Notes under the pieces: model-generated
Seen by the model: only the letters and a program-made list of their open reading frames with translations
What the model was told of the DNA's origin: nothing
Database searches by the model: none
Shown: positions 1 through 6,644 of the stretch, in pieces
How positions within the stretch are numbered: position 1 is the stretch's first letter
Layout of the letters: every line of letters starts with the position of its first letter
Assembly: GCA_015493625.1 (NCBI GenBank)
Contig: WGCT01000073.1
Coordinates: 1-7,220, forward strand
Length of the DNA stretch: 7,220 nucleotides
DNA from: Draconibacterium sp.
GTDB taxonomy: Bacteria > Bacteroidota > Bacteroidia > Bacteroidales > Prolixibacteraceae
Reading direction: 5' to 3'
Program-made: the position numbers and the translations under genes

Positions 1-63
1 AATTGTTTGGCAAAAAGTGGCTACACAAACGGAGATGTCGATATTATTTATAAGGAACTATAA
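1..63 (+). CDS. C-terminal end of an unidentified protein (partial)
   Basis: An open frame enters from the left edge and gives 20 residues ending in GDVDIIYKEL before a TAA stop at 61-63. The next gene on the same strand, the ACR3 permease, starts 17 nt later, so the two are probably co-transcribed. This would make the fragment the end of an arsenic-operon gene (inference). The pattern of a small aromatic-rich 'SGY' turn followed by a final hydrophobic strand would suit the end of a GNAT acetyltransferase fold, but 20 residues are too few to assign a family. Confidence 0.5.
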   Translation, partial: NCLAKSGYTNGDVDIIYKEL

Positions 64-80
64 AATAAATTAACAACTAA

Positions 81-1124
81 ATGAAAGCCAAATTAAAATT
101 TTTAGATCGATTTCTTACCCTATGGATTTTTTTAGCCATGTTTCTAGGTGTAGGAATAGGATATTTCTTTCCAAGTGTTGCCGAAAGTATAAACTCTGCG
201 TCATCGGGCTCAACCAATATTCCGCTTGCCATTGGATTAATATTAATGATGTATCCGCCTTTGGCAAAAGTCGATTACAGCTTGGTTCCGGCAATTTTTA
301 AAGATACAAAAGTGATGTCGTTATCGCTTTTATTAAACTGGATTGTGGGTCCGGTGTTAATGTTCTTTCTTGCCATACTATTTCTTGGCGATGAACCCGG
401 TTATATGTCGGGGCTAATTTTAATAGGCCTTGCACGATGTATTGCAATGGTGCTGGTTTGGAACGACCTTGGCGGAGGCAGCAAAGAGTATGGTGCCACA
501 TTGGTTGCACTAAACAGTATTTTTCAGGTTTTTACTTACAGCTTTTATGCCTGGTTATTTATTTCGGTGTTACCTAAATATTTTGGTATTGAAAGTTTCG
601 ATATTGATATTTCGATTTGGGATGTGGCTCATTCCGTTTTAATTTATCTTGGAGTACCATTTATATTGGGATTCATCAGCCGTGTTGTGTTGGTAAAACT
701 GAAAGGGAAAGATTGGTACAACCGGAAATTTATACCGAAAATATCTCCAATTACATTAATTGCGTTGTTGGCTACAATTATTTTAATGTTCAGCTTAAAA
801 GGAGAACTAATTATCGATATTCCTCTCGATGTAATTAAAGTAGCTATTCCTTTAACAATTTACTTTGCGGTAATGTTTTTTGTCAGTTTCTTTATCGGGA
901 AAGCATTAAAAATAGACTATAAACGAAATGCGTCGATTGCATTTACTGCTACTGGAAATAATTTTGAACTGGCTATTGCTGTTGCTATTGCTGTTTTTGG
1001 TCTAAATTCGCAACAAGCATTTACCGGAGTTATTGGCCCGCTAATAGAGGTTCCGGCATTAATTGCGTTGGTAAATGTTTCGCTGTTTTTTAAACGGAAA
1101 TATTATACTCAAACCAAGAAATAA
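81..1124 (+). CDS. acr3: ACR3-family arsenite efflux permease
   Basis: An integral inner-membrane protein of 347 residues that exports arsenite, and in some members antimonite, using the proton gradient. It is often annotated arsB although it is unrelated to the ArsB fold. The sequence is almost wholly hydrophobic, with about ten membrane segments, and a basic C-terminus ([10 protein letters not shown]). Family hallmarks are visible: the [13 protein letters not shown] segment with the essential membrane cysteine at residue 120, the following [16 protein letters not shown] motif, and ATGNNFELA near residues 290-298 with the conserved glutamate at 296. In characterised ACR3 proteins this cysteine and glutamate are needed for arsenite transport. 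Length is typical of the family. The start is preceded by an A-rich leader without Shine-Dalgarno, normal in Bacteroidota. It lies 17 nt after another same-strand gene. No arsR or arsC is visible, so regulation must be encoded to the left. Confidence 0.95.
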   Translation: MKAKLKFLDRFLTLWIFLAMFLGVGIGYFFPSVAESINSASSGSTNIPLAIGLILMMYPPLAKVDYSLVPAIFKDTKVMSLSLLLNWIVGPVLMFFLAILFLGDEPGYMSGLILIGLARCIAMVLVWNDLGGGSKEYGATLVALNSIFQVFTYSFYAWLFISVLPKYFGIESFDIDISIWDVAHSVLIYLGVPFILGFISRVVLVKLKGKDWYNRKFIPKISPITLIALLATIILMFSLKGELIIDIPLDVIKVAIPLTIYFAVMFFVSFFIGKALKIDYKRNASIAFTATGNNFELAIAVAIAVFGLNSQQAFTGVIGPLIEVPALIALVNVSLFFKRKYYTQTKK

Positions 1125-1138
1125 CTATTCTGTAGAAA

Positions 1139-2158
1139 CTACGTAGCCGATTCGAACTGTTTTAAAAACCGCACATCGTTTTCGAAAAAATAACGAATGT
1201 CTTTTATTCCGTAACGCAACATGGTAATTCGTTCAATTCCCATTCCAAAAGCAAAGCCGGTATATTTTTTACTGTCGATGTTACAGCCTTCCAGAACATT
1301 CGGGTCGACCATTCCGCAGCCTAAAATTTCGAGCCAACCCGTGTATTTACACACATTACAACCTTTCCCTCCGCAAATCGAACAGCTCACATCCATTTCG
1401 GCACTTGGCTCGGTAAACGGGAAATACGATGGACGCAGTCTTATTTTTGTTCCTTCGCCAAACAACTCTTTTGCAAATTGCAGAAGGGTTTGTTTCAGGT
1501 CGGCAAACGAAACATTTTCATCTACATACAATCCTTCAATTTGATGAAAGATACAGTGCGAACGTGCTGAAATTGCCTCGTTTCGGAAAACACGGCCGGG
1601 AAAAATAGAACGGATGGGCGGCTCGGTGTGTTCCATTACACGAATCTGCACACTCGATGTGTGGGTGCGCAAAAGCACATCGGGATTTTTTTCAATAAAA
1701 AAAGTATCCTGCATATCGCGGGCTGGATGCTCGGGAGGAAAATTCAAGGCAGAAAAAACGTGCCAGTCGTCTTCAATCTCCGGTCCTTCGGCAACAGTAA
1801 AACCGAGCCGCGAGAAAATTCCTATAATTTCGTTTTTCACTAAAGCCAGCGGATGGCGAGCACCCATTTTTATTGGCTCGCCCGGCATGGTTAAGTCGAT
1901 ACCGGTATTTTCGCTGTGGCTAGTTTCAAACGAATCTTTTAAAGAGTTAATTTTATCGAGAGCAAAGTTTTTAAGGGTATTAATCGCCTGCCCCACCTCT
2001 TTCTTCTGCTCGGCCGGAACGTATTTAAAATCGGCAAATAACTGGTTAATACTCCCTTTTTTACTGATGTACTTTATACGCAGTTCATCGACCTCCTCTT
2101 TGCTCGATGCAACTAATTTTTCTAATTCCTCTTGTAGTGCTTTTATCTTATCTAACAT
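1139..2158 (-). CDS. pheS: Phenylalanyl-tRNA synthetase alpha subunit
   Basis: Catalytic subunit of the cytoplasmic (alpha-beta)2 class II synthetase that charges tRNA-Phe. The 339 residues match the usual length. Residues 1 to about 85 form the charged coiled-coil arm that contacts tRNA. The catalytic core follows: motif 1 region with GARHPLALVKNEI and EGPEIEDDWHVF, then the HPARDMQDTFF segment. Motif 2 has R192-N193-E194 followed by HQIEG. Motif 3 is GMGIER at 305-310. Four cysteines, C259, C262, C267 and C270 (CxxC-x4-CxxC), form a probable zinc knuckle just before GWLEILGCGMV, an insertion seen in many bacterial PheS proteins. pheT is not in the window. The gene converges on the arsenite permease with 14 nt between stop codons and no clear terminator between them. 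A TATCTTTG box lies 23 nt upstream of the ATG. Confidence 0.97.
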   Translation of the reverse strand: MLDKIKALQEELEKLVASSKEEVDELRIKYISKKGSINQLFADFKYVPAEQKKEVGQAINTLKNFALDKINSLKDSFETSHSENTGIDLTMPGEPIKMGARHPLALVKNEIIGIFSRLGFTVAEGPEIEDDWHVFSALNFPPEHPARDMQDTFFIEKNPDVLLRTHTSSVQIRVMEHTEPPIRSIFPGRVFRNEAISARSHCIFHQIEGLYVDENVSFADLKQTLLQFAKELFGEGTKIRLRPSYFPFTEPSAEMDVSCSICGGKGCNVCKYTGWLEILGCGMVDPNVLEGCNIDSKKYTGFAFGMGIERITMLRYGIKDIRYFFENDVRFLKQFESAT

Positions 2159-2181
2159 CGTAACTCAGTTTTATTGAACCG

Positions 2182-2189
2182 CAAAGATA
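2182..2189 (-). promoter_or_regulatory. -7 box of the pheS promoter
   Basis: Read on the minus strand this is TATCTTTG, a perfect match to the Bacteroidota primary sigma factor -7 consensus TAnnTTTG, ending 23 nt before the pheS ATG. The -33 element is weak: only TTTA about 17 nt upstream, where TTTG is expected. The implied 5' leader is short, with no visible attenuator or T-box. Confidence 0.65.
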
Positions 2190-2218
2190 ATCATTCAAAT
2201 GAAAACTAAAGCGATAGA

Positions 2219-2267
2219 AAACAACGGATACAGAAAAGCAACACACTCTTAAATTTACCCGTTGTTT
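2219..2267 (-). terminator. Possible weak terminator after the phospholipase gene
   Basis: A perfect 9-bp inverted repeat, AAACAACGG at 2219-2227 and CCGTTGTTT at 2259-2267, brackets the stop codon of the phospholipase gene. Read on the minus strand the descending arm runs into a short T stretch (GTTTTCT). The 31-nt loop is long and the T run short, so this is a weak candidate. If it is not used, transcription would run on into pheS. Confidence 0.25.
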
Positions 2268-3145
2268 ATTGTTCTGTTTTTATCAAAAACCAAGTTCGAT
2301 GTTCGATATCCCAATTCAATCATTTCGGCTGCTCTGTCGAATTCTAGTGTTCCACAAGCATCTCGTGCAATTTCAATAAGAATATCGGGCGGGTAAGCGG
2401 CAATTTTTTGCCGGGCAATTGTACTTTGCATGGCATCGAAAGCTTTATCGGCAATGTCGTACATTCCCCAGTTTTCTGTTTTTTTATCCTCTTTTTGAAT
2501 AGTAGAGATAAATTTCATAAAACTCTCCTGAAACGACAAACTACTCTCTTCTTTTTTTGCGAGTCGATTTTTATTTTCACCCAAACGAGTTGCCTCACCT
2601 CCAAGGCTTACCGCAATAATTAAATCGGTATTGTCGTTAAATGTGGGAGCAATTGGCACGGGATTTAAAACTCCGCCATCAACCAATACTATTCCGTTGT
2701 AATTAAACGGGGTAAAGAAAAGCGGCAACGATACCGATGCTCGAATGGCATTAAAAAGAGAGCCGGAGTTTATCCACACCTCTTTCCCGCCAACAATATC
2801 GGCGGCAACTGCGGTAAACGGAATAGAGAAATCCTCAATTTTAATATCGCCTAAAAGAGAGACAAGTGTATTAATAACTTTTTCACCTTTAAACAGGCCA
2901 CTGCTGCCCCACGAAACATCGAGGAGTTTAACAATGTCGGTTTTTGAAATTGTCCGCATCCATTCCTCCAGTTTATCGAGTTTTCCGGCAGCATAAACAC
3001 CCCCTATTAGCGAGCCAATTGAACAGCCCGAGATGGATTTAATTTCAAAATTATTCTCCTCGAGCCATCGTATCACTCCAATGTGTGCCAGTCCGCGGGC
3101 TCCGCCACTACCCAACACCAAAGAAACACTCTTTTTTAATTTCAT
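2255..3145 (-). CDS. Patatin-like phospholipase, RssA/YchK type
   Basis: A 296-residue predicted serine lipid acyl hydrolase with a Ser-Asp dyad. The N-terminus has the glycine-rich oxyanion loop GSGGARG at 12-18, then the nucleophile elbow GCSIGS with Ser42, and the DGG motif with catalytic Asp156, in the order and spacing typical of the patatin fold. No signal peptide or membrane segment is seen, so a cytoplasmic or membrane-associated protein is expected; it lacks the Omp85-like barrel found in some Bacteroidota patatins. The C-terminal third (about 190-296) is charged and resembles the C-terminal region of RssA-like proteins. The natural substrate is unknown; the function is assigned by family only. 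It lies upstream of pheS on the same strand with a 96-nt gap, and is divergent from the tRNA-Arg gene. The ATG follows an AT-rich leader with no Shine-Dalgarno. Confidence 0.92.
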   Translation of the reverse strand: MKLKKSVSLVLGSGGARGLAHIGVIRWLEENNFEIKSISGCSIGSLIGGVYAAGKLDKLEEWMRTISKTDIVKLLDVSWGSSGLFKGEKVINTLVSLLGDIKIEDFSIPFTAVAADIVGGKEVWINSGSLFNAIRASVSLPLFFTPFNYNGIVLVDGGVLNPVPIAPTFNDNTDLIIAVSLGGEATRLGENKNRLAKKEESSLSFQESFMKFISTIQKEDKKTENWGMYDIADKAFDAMQSTIARQKIAAYPPDILIEIARDACGTLEFDRAAEMIELGYRTSNLVFDKNRTINNG

Positions 3146-3187
3146 TTTATATTATTTAAATGGTTGCTGTTTTTCTCTTCCAAGGTA

Positions 3188-3195
3188 CAAAAATA
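3188..3195 (-). promoter_or_regulatory. -7 box of the phospholipase gene
   Basis: Read on the minus strand this is TATTTTTG, matching TAnnTTTG, 42 nt upstream of the ATG at 3145. No TTTG element is found at the expected 19-21 nt spacing; the nearest, ACTTG, is only 11 nt away. I therefore support the -7 box alone. Confidence 0.5.
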
Positions 3196-3246
3196 GCTTT
3201 CGCTTTCAAGTGGCGCCTTAAATTTTGGGTAATATTTTCGGAATGA

Positions 3247-3278
3247 TTTGTCAGGACTAGGGTTTTTGCATATTTTTG
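3247..3278 (+). promoter_or_regulatory. Promoter of the tRNA-Arg gene
   Basis: TTTG at 3247-3250, a 20-nt spacer and TATTTTTG at 3271-3278 make a full match to the Bacteroidota housekeeping promoter (TTTG, 19-21 nt, TAnnTTTG). The tRNA begins 16 nt after the -7 box, leaving a short 5' leader. A direct repeat of TTTTTGCA (3263-3270 and 3273-3280) overlaps the -7 box. Confidence 0.8.
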
Positions 3279-3294
3279 CACTCCCATAAAAAAC

Positions 3295-3366
3295 GGTCCC
3301 GTAGTTCAACGGATAGAATAGTAGTTTCCTAAACTATAGATACGGGTTCGATTCCCGTCGGGACTA
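3295..3366 (+). tRNA. tRNA-Arg (anticodon CCU)
   Basis: A full cloverleaf can be folded by eye. The acceptor stem GGTCCCG (3295-3301) pairs with CGGGACT (3359-3365), with one G-U at the end. The D stem is GTTC/GAAT. The anticodon stem GTAGT/ACTAT closes the loop TTCCTAA, with anticodon CCT at 3328-3330. The T stem ACGGG/CCCGT holds the loop TTCGATT. The discriminator base is A3366. CCA is not encoded (the DNA continues CATT), so it must be added after transcription. The tRNA reads AGG codons. It has its own promoter and terminator, and its 3' end faces phage-derived DNA, so it is a possible integration site. Confidence 0.96.
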
Positions 3367-3385
3367 CATTAAAAAACAAAGCATA

Positions 3386-3419
3386 GTGCTAATTGTCAAT
3401 CAATTAGCACCTTTTTTTT
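3386..3419 (+). terminator. Intrinsic terminator of the tRNA-Arg gene
   Basis: A perfect 10-bp stem, GTGCTAATTG at 3386-3395 with CAATTAGCAC at 3401-3410, has a 5-nt loop and is followed by C and eight T residues. It begins 20 nt after the tRNA and points the same way. Confidence 0.9.
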
Positions 3420-3463
3420 ACATCGTTTTGTGGCTGTTTCTGTATCCTTTCCGGAAATAACAC

Positions 3464-3496
3464 CAAAAAAAGCCCACCCGGTTATGGGTGAGCTTT
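3464..3496 (-). terminator. Strong intrinsic terminator facing left, probably ending the phage cassette transcript
   Basis: On the minus strand AAAGCTCACCC pairs with GGGTGGGCTTT (3486-3496 with 3469-3479) as an 11-bp stem with one G-U, a 6-nt loop and a run of seven T. On the plus strand the G-U becomes an A-C mismatch and no T run follows, so the direction is clear. The nearest minus-strand gene is the tape measure gene, whose stop codon is about 285 nt upstream. The terminator also shields the tRNA and its terminator from the cassette. Confidence 0.85.
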
Positions 3497-3779
3497 AAAC
3501 AATACAAATAAAAAAAATGTGACAACTCTTGAAACTTCTCTTTTTTTTGTAAATCCAAACCATTAGAAATGACAAAATTAGGTACTGGTAACAACAATCA
3601 TTCTAAACAATATATTAATCTGACACAGAAAATACAAATTGCTACTGAATACCAGCACATTAACCCTTTATTAAATGATATATATGCCTTTTAATGTTTA
3701 ATATACCCCGCACCGCCCTAAAGACGTTTCGTAATTACGAACCGCAAAAAAGCGTTATATGCTGGATGTTTTTAATAGG
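3497..3779. other. Intergenic region without a supported gene, between tape measure stop and terminator
   Basis: About 283 nt of AT-rich DNA. It would be the 3' untranslated trailer of the tape measure transcript if the terminator at 3464-3496 is used. It holds the palindrome at 3725-3744 and a GC-richer patch around 3706-3720. On the plus strand there is one 41-codon ORF (3569-3694) with neither ribosome binding site nor promoter. On the minus strand the longest ATG frame I find is about 20 codons. I see no tRNA-like fold and no duplicate of the tRNA 3' end. Confidence 0.5.
3725..3744. repeat. Near-perfect 20-nt palindrome
   Basis: The core TTCGTAATTACGAA (3728-3741) is a perfect 14-nt palindrome. 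It extends by two more pairs (CG and CG) after one T-C mismatch on each side. It lies 36 nt beyond the stop codon of the tape measure gene. With no loop and no T run it is not a terminator. It could be an operator, a recombination site or chance. Confidence 0.6.
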
Positions 3780-6356
3780 TTAAAGTCCACTGTGTTTCTT
3801 TATGTCGTAGTACTGATTTCTGTGTTTTTCGTATGTTTCCACTGCCACCGCTGGCCGCCATTTCATTAGCCGATCGGTTGCGGCTGTATTTTCGTCTAAA
3901 GATCTTCCAACCCTATCAATCAATTCAGGGAGTGTTTCATTTTGTGAAGATGAACTTGCGCTACTATTTTGTATAACCGAATTGGAATTGCTTGTTTTAG
4001 ACGTGCCGGTATAACCTCCACGCGAAAAACTTATACCTTCTAATATTGCAGGCAGATCTATGTTCATTGGCGTTTTTCTGTATAGTTCAAGTCTTGAAAT
4101 AATAGGGGCTGTAACCTTATCCTTTGTCATCCAGTTGGGCGCAATCCATTCAGTTCCGGCTTCGCCTGCAACATACATCTCTGCACCCCCGGTGAAGCCT
4201 CCGGTGGCATAACCTTTAACTTTTCCGGTTGCACTTTTAATTGTTCCAATCAATCCGGCAACCTGGCCAACAAAACCAATAATTAAAGGTATGTTTAGCG
4301 GAAACGGAACACTGGCCGCTGTTTTTCCAGTTCCGGCTGCAATATTAATTATTGTTTCGGCAATGGCATAAGCTTGTTTTGCCAACAATGCAGCTTTACC
4401 GATTTTGGATTCCTGACCAAACACATTTATAATTGTATCGAGTGTTGACAGGTAAGCAGCTCTCCTGTCTGCTTGCATCTGCAAATCTTGTGCAGCCCGA
4501 TCGGTAGCAGCTTGTTGTTCGTTGTTTAATATTTTTTGCCGTAATTTGCTTTGTTCCAAAACAGTATCGGAGAATTTTTTTTCAACTTCAATTCGTGGAT
4601 CAATCGATTCTGCCGGGTTCAATACTCCACCAACCGAACGTTTATTATTAGCTTTTACCGTTTCGTTTTCGGCGGTGTTTGTGATTTGATTAGTTGTGAT
4701 TTCATTTTCTGTTCGTTGCTTTATGGGTGTAATTTTACCGTTAATCGCTCCGTCGTAAGCATTCTTCCATGTTTCAGCTATTTTTTTGGCGTTATTTACA
4801 ACTGCATTTTTCATGTTTTCGCCATAATCTAAAAAAGCATTCTTAATGCCTGAAACATCGAAAGTTAAAACTGCTTTTATAAGTTTCCCACCAAGTTTAA
4901 GCTGTTCCCACAATGCCTGAAGAGCTGTTTTTACCACTGTAAAACCCATTTGCCAACCTGCTAACATCGAGTGAAAATATGCACGTACCGGTAAACTTTC
5001 GTTATACAACGCAATAAACCAATCGCGGACACCTTCAATGCCTTCGGCAACTTTGGCAATTCCCTGAGCTGCCAAATCGATTGCAAAAGCTTTAATTGCT
5101 GTAAAGCTATCGGTTCCGGTTCCCATTAGTTCGCTCCAGGCCTGACTTAGTTTTTGGTTAGCTTGTAAAAGTTTCTCCTGGGCAATTGCATTCTCGCCCG
5201 CTCCCTCTTTTAATTTGTCCAAACTCAATTCAGCCGTTCCCAGCATTTTTATATATTCGAGCCCGGCATCTTCGCCGGCTCCCTTGAAAATATCGGCAAT
5301 GGCAGTTCCTACTTTTGAACTTTGTGGCGGCAACTCTGCCAGCCGGTTACTAATCATTCTAATTGCATCGAAAATTGAGATTGTTCCGTTTCTCAGTTGT
5401 TGCTGCAATGTATTGGAACTTATTCCAATATTGTCGATTGCAGATTTTGCCGCCGGTGTCATTTCCCGTAGTGAAAGAGCTGCCTCTTTTATGGCATCGA
5501 CTCCTTTATCGCTATAAATTCCAGTCTTAACTTGTTGGCTGATTAATGCAATTGATTCATCGGCTGACAACCCGGCTGCTTTAAATTGCGGGCCATATTC
5601 TTTTAGTATGTCGAGAAATTCGCCTGAAGAATCGGCTCCGGTAAGAAATCCATCGTTTATTTTTGCCAGGGCTTCATCGACGGTAATCCCCATTGTTTTG
5701 GCAAAGTTGTTTGTGGCAACTAAAGTCTCCGAAAAATCTTCGTTAAAGGTTTTAGAAGTTGCCTGGATATTTGCTGTAAAATCGGCCAACGATTTCCCTG
5801 TTAGTCCGGTTAACCGTTCGGCTTCGCGCCGTGCTTTAGCTGTTTCGTTGTAAAGATTAAAAAGTGCTTTGGCTGCTTTAATTGCTCCACCAATAATAGC
5901 CGCAAAACCAAAAGCTGGAAACAACCCTTTTGCAAAACCAATAGCCTTTTGCATGGGACTTTGTATTTGTCCCATTTCAGTTTTAACTTTCCGGAGCTCC
6001 TTTTTTATTTTGCCAAGATTTCCCATTTCGGTTTTCCACTCTTTGGAATTTCGGTCGAGTTCTTTTACCCGTTTCAGTAACACCCGATTTGCCTTTTCCA
6101 AGTCTTTGATGGAAGAACCGTTAATATTGTTCAATGTGTTTTCAATGGCGGCATAGTTATTTTCGAGCTGTTTTTGGGTTTTAACATTTTTCTTCATTTG
6201 CTGGTCAATTTTTTTCCAGCCATCAACATCCCCAGCTTTTTCAGCTTTCCTTTTTAGGTCGTACATTCGCTTCCACTCTTTTTGAAGCCCTTTTAACTCG
6301 TTTTCTGCCGATTGGCTGTTGAGTTGGACATTTATCTTTGCCGTTTCGTTAACCAT
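3780..6356 (-). CDS. Phage tail tape measure protein
   Basis: A long, mostly helical protein (858 residues from this ATG) that sets the tail length of siphovirus- or myovirus-like phages and is thought to leave the tail during DNA ejection. Layout: charged coiled coil at about 10-135; hydrophobic helix at about 140-168; the TP901-type minor tail core at about 185-375; long amphipathic helices at about 395-545; an N/T-rich linker; another coiled coil at about 590-640; a small-residue hydrophobic stretch at about 655-712 (GTGKTAASVPFPLNIPL region); then GYATGGFTGGAEMYVAGEAG, a glycine motif often near the end of tape measure proteins; a Ser/Asn-rich linker and a terminal helix. No stop or frameshift is seen, so it looks intact. 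ATG at 6356 is preceded in frame by GTG at 6359, which is also possible; neither has a Shine-Dalgarno. It lies about 23 nt after the helix-turn-helix gene, in one operon. As a rough rule of 0.15 nm per residue, it would specify a tail of about 130 nm (inference). Confidence 0.9.
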   Translation of the reverse strand: MVNETAKINVQLNSQSAENELKGLQKEWKRMYDLKRKAEKAGDVDGWKKIDQQMKKNVKTQKQLENNYAAIENTLNNINGSSIKDLEKANRVLLKRVKELDRNSKEWKTEMGNLGKIKKELRKVKTEMGQIQSPMQKAIGFAKGLFPAFGFAAIIGGAIKAAKALFNLYNETAKARREAERLTGLTGKSLADFTANIQATSKTFNEDFSETLVATNNFAKTMGITVDEALAKINDGFLTGADSSGEFLDILKEYGPQFKAAGLSADESIALISQQVKTGIYSDKGVDAIKEAALSLREMTPAAKSAIDNIGISSNTLQQQLRNGTISIFDAIRMISNRLAELPPQSSKVGTAIADIFKGAGEDAGLEYIKMLGTAELSLDKLKEGAGENAIAQEKLLQANQKLSQAWSELMGTGTDSFTAIKAFAIDLAAQGIAKVAEGIEGVRDWFIALYNESLPVRAYFHSMLAGWQMGFTVVKTALQALWEQLKLGGKLIKAVLTFDVSGIKNAFLDYGENMKNAVVNNAKKIAETWKNAYDGAINGKITPIKQRTENEITTNQITNTAENETVKANNKRSVGGVLNPAESIDPRIEVEKKFSDTVLEQSKLRQKILNNEQQAATDRAAQDLQMQADRRAAYLSTLDTIINVFGQESKIGKAALLAKQAYAIAETIINIAAGTGKTAASVPFPLNIPLIIGFVGQVAGLIGTIKSATGKVKGYATGGFTGGAEMYVAGEAGTEWIAPNWMTKDKVTAPIISRLELYRKTPMNIDLPAILEGISFSRGGYTGTSKTSNSNSVIQNSSASSSSQNETLPELIDRVGRSLDENTAATDRLMKWRPAVAVETYEKHRNQYYDIKKHSGL

Positions 6357-6379
6357 CACTTAATTTTTAAAACCATAAT

Positions 6380-6643
6380 TTATAACTCCCTCTCATCTTC
6401 CACTTTAATCCGGGTACTCCGGTAATTCTGAACTTCAATAATCGCCCGCGTTAACGCAACAATATGCTTTGGCTGAATTTGTTTTTTGCCCGACATTAGC
6501 CGATAGAAATGCCCGTCGGAAATACCCGCTTTTTTCAGGACTTCCATGCGTGGGGCATTCGACAACTGAATTAGCACAATCATTTCATCGCGTAATTCGA
6601 TGAATTGTTGTGCCTGTTTGTGAATAATCCCAAAACCTCTCAT
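6380..6643 (-). CDS. Small helix-turn-helix-like protein of phage type
   Basis: An 87-residue protein with no family I can name. Residues about 30-66 (PRMEVLKKAGISDGHFYRLMSGKKQIQPKHIVALTRAI) have the spacing of a Xre/Cro-like helix-turn-helix: a first helix ending at KKAG, a turn (ISDG), a recognition helix (HFYRLMSGKK) and a supporting helix. The N-terminal 30 residues are helical and the C-terminus is charged (VEDEREL). A role in DNA binding is inferred from this alone. The ATG lies one base after the stop codon of the upstream gene and has a strong AGGAG 8 nt before it, inside that gene, so translation is probably coupled. The tape measure gene follows about 23 nt downstream. It is not a typical tail-assembly chaperone, which would be expected in this position in a normal tail operon. 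Confidence 0.7.
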   Translation of the reverse strand: MRGFGIIHKQAQQFIELRDEMIVLIQLSNAPRMEVLKKAGISDGHFYRLMSGKKQIQPKHIVALTRAIIEVQNYRSTRIKVEDEREL

Positions 6644-6644
6644 T

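Noticed and set aside
1125..1146. Bidirectional terminator between the arsenite permease and pheS (CTACGTAG and TTCTGTAGAA)
   Set aside because: The inverted repeats are only 4 bp per arm and have no T run on either side.
1614..2177. 187-codon plus-strand ORF opposite pheS
   Set aside because: It is antisense to strongly conserved pheS, with a Ser/Cys-rich composition typical of a mirrored frame.
6509..6526. Partial repeat of the tRNA 3' arm (14 of 18 bases, including CCCGTCGG) as a possible attachment site
   Set aside because: It lies inside the helix-turn-helix gene, coding for the turn GISDGHF. The identity is interrupted and only 8 bases are continuous, so chance is the better explanation.
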